Source: Flavobacteriales bacterium (lineage in GTDB: Bacteria > Bacteroidota > Bacteroidia > Flavobacteriales_D > Parvicellaceae). From it: a DNA stretch of 64,000 nucleotides. Positions 62,585-64,000 of this stretch are shown one piece after another. The stretch lies in assembly GCA_020635565.1 (NCBI GenBank), contig JACJZN010000006.1:310001-374000 (forward strand), given 5' to 3'. The notes beneath the pieces were generated by a model. It searched no databases. It was not told the DNA's origin and saw only the letters and a program-made list of their open reading frames with translations. Both the position numbers and the translations under genes were made by a program. The stretch's first letter is position 1, and each line of letters starts with the position of its first letter.

Positions 62585-64000
62585 TCAATACTACTAGTTT
62601 TAATTTATCGTCTAAACCAACATAACATTTCTGAATGTTACCTTTTTTTACTTCCACAGGTAGTTTATATCTCGATCGGTTATTTAAGACAAGTTCTCTC
62701 ATATCGGCATCGGACAAAATCACGTTTTTAAAAGCAAAAGGTATTGTGAATTTACATCCCGAATTGTACTTACTACATCCCCACGCTTTCTTCCCTCTTA
62801 ACATTTCTCCTTGGCCACATTTCGGACAAACCACCGGAGGAGGTGCAACAAATTGATGCTTTACCTCATGACACAAATGCGCCACCATTTCGGTTAATTC
62901 ATTCCTGAAGGCATCTACCTCAAAGTTTCCTTTCTCAATATCTCTCAGTTTTTTCTCCCATTGACCAGTCAATTCTGCTGATTTAAGGATATCATCTTTG
63001 ATCAAGGATATCAAATGAATCCCAGTGGCTGTAGCCACAATCCTTTTCTTGTCTTTAGCTATGTAATTCCTTTTATAAAGGGTTTCAATAATGTTAGCCC
63101 TAGTAGAAGGTCTTCCTATTCCATTCTCCTTCATCAGATCCCTTAGATCGTCATCATCCACCTGCTTACCTGCAGTTTCCATAGCTCTCAACAGACTGGC
63201 CTCCGTATAATACCTGGGCGGTTTAGTTTTCTTTTCCTGTAGTTCAGGATCGTGCATTCCTTTTTCTCCCTGCTCAAAGAGTGGCATAACTATTTCTTCT
63301 TCCTCATTTTTTAAACTGTTTCCTGCATAATCTTCATAAACAATTCTCCAACCAGGTTCAAGCACTTGTCTTCCTGCTGTCCTGAAAGGAACTTCCACGG
63401 ATTGACCTTCCACTACCGTATTACTCACCTTACAATCCGGATAAAAGACGCAAATAAATCGTCTTGTTATCGCATCATATACTTTTTGCTCATTAGGAGT
63501 AATCCCAGATGGCACTATACCTGTAGGAATAATTGCGTGGTGATCGGTAACCTTCGTATCATCAAAAACTCTTTTGGATTTCCTTATTGGTTGTCCCAAG
63601 AGGTCATTCGTATAACGCGTATAGTGTTTTAAGTTCTTCAGAATACCTTCAACTTTTGGAAAAATATCATCGCTTAGGTAAGTCGTATCCACTCTGGGAT
63701 AAGTGACTAACTTTTGCTCATAAAGTTTTTGAACCATGTTCAAAGTATCCTCAGCACTAAAAGCAAATCTCTTATTACACTCTACCTGCAGAGCAGTAAG
63801 GTCAAAAAGCATCGGATGCTTTTCTGTACCTTCCTTTTGCTCAAATGAGACAATTTCAAATTCTTCTCCGGTTATTTTATTTAGGATTTCCTGACCACTT
63901 TCTTTTGTTTCAATCTTACCCAAAGAACACGCAAATTCAGTATCTCTATAAAACGTTCTTATCTCCCAGAATTTTTCAGACTTGAATCCATCGATCTCAA
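62574..64000 (-). CDS. topB: DNA topoisomerase III (type IA), 5' part outside window
   Basis: The frame stays open to the window end, reading FWEIRTFYRDTEFACSLGK before the TTG at 63923, so the gene begins beyond 64000. The catalytic tyrosine is in LVTYPRVDTTYLSDDI. HHAIIPTG and IGRPSTRANIIE are the other core motifs, and a C-terminal zinc ribbon has CPKCGQGEMLRGKKAWGCSK. Type IA enzymes relax negative supercoils and decatenate DNA. The last codons overlap the aroK start. Confidence 0.93.
   Translation of the reverse strand, partial: EIDGFKSEKFWEIRTFYRDTEFACSLGKIETKESGQEILNKITGEEFEIVSFEQKEGTEKHPMLFDLTALQVECNKRFAFSAEDTLNMVQKLYEQKLVTYPRVDTTYLSDDIFPKVEGILKNLKHYTRYTNDLLGQPIRKSKRVFDDTKVTDHHAIIPTGIVPSGITPNEQKVYDAITRRFICVFYPDCKVSNTVVEGQSVEVPFRTAGRQVLEPGWRIVYEDYAGNSLKNEEEEIVMPLFEQGEKGMHDPELQEKKTKPPRYYTEASLLRAMETAGKQVDDDDLRDLMKENGIGRPSTRANIIETLYKRNYIAKDKKRIVATATGIHLISLIKDDILKSAELTGQWEKKLRDIEKGNFEVDAFRNELTEMVAHLCHEVKHQFVAPPPVVCPKCGQGEMLRGKKAWGCSKYNSGCKFTIPFAFKNVILSDADMRELVLNNRSRYKLPVEVKKGNIQKCYVGLDDKLKLVVLNEE

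Overview
The window is a typical chromosomal stretch of a Bacteroidota bacterium, most likely of the Flavobacteriia/Cytophagia type. It is AT-rich and uses TAnnTTTG-type -7 promoter elements. It carries type IX secretion (T9SS) genes (porU, porV, gldJ and two PorP/SprF homologues), many secreted proteins with T9SS C-terminal sorting domains, a TonB receptor with a carboxypeptidase-like N-terminal domain, a short housekeeping sigma factor and bacillithiol synthesis (bshC). I see no tRNA, rRNA, insertion sequence, prophage or CRISPR array. No gap between genes exceeds about 170 bases.

Region 1-8990 is the most unusual part. It has a LytS-like histidine kinase (cut by the window start), a secreted protein of unknown family, a LytTR response regulator, a secreted FG-GAP-repeat protein with a long basic leader, a TIGR03032-type cytoplasmic protein, and a secreted BspA/DUF285 plus leucine-rich-repeat protein. 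The three secreted-protein genes share one promoter layout: two TTCATGAA boxes 21 bp apart, with a TAnnTTTG-like -7 element exactly 38 bp after the start of the second box. I read this as the regulon of the LytTR regulator encoded between them; it is the best candidate here for an undescribed system.

Region 9000-25730 is mostly housekeeping and small hypothetical genes: a GlmU-like nucleotidyl/acetyltransferase, ribosomal protein L31 type B, a DUF6702 protein with an M1 metallopeptidase, a GT-C-like membrane protein, a TPR lipoprotein, recA, bcp, DUF1398, DUF1801, a parvulin, GNAT enzymes, a histone-H1-like protein, an oligopeptide-binding lipoprotein and bshC. Region 25770-39350 has an atypical Nramp homologue, two tandem PhoD-type phosphatases, a thioredoxin-like protein, a DUF5686 outer-membrane protein, a GNAT, a TonB receptor behind a palindromic operator, a rhodanese lipoprotein, a DnaQ/GIY-YIG fusion and a MiaE-like hydroxylase.

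Region 39380-48690 is the T9SS cluster: a lipoprotein, porV and porU on the minus strand, and a PorP/SprF homologue and gldJ on the plus strand. Region 48750-64000 has rpe, the primary sigma factor, a TolC/RND/HlyD efflux operon, a second PorP/SprF gene in an operon with a 1563-residue type-B-sorted adhesin of tandem Ig-like repeats, aroK, and topB (cut by the window end). The T9SS genes would export and anchor the secreted proteins seen across the window: the FG-GAP, BspA-like and PhoD proteins through type A domains and the adhesin through a type B domain.
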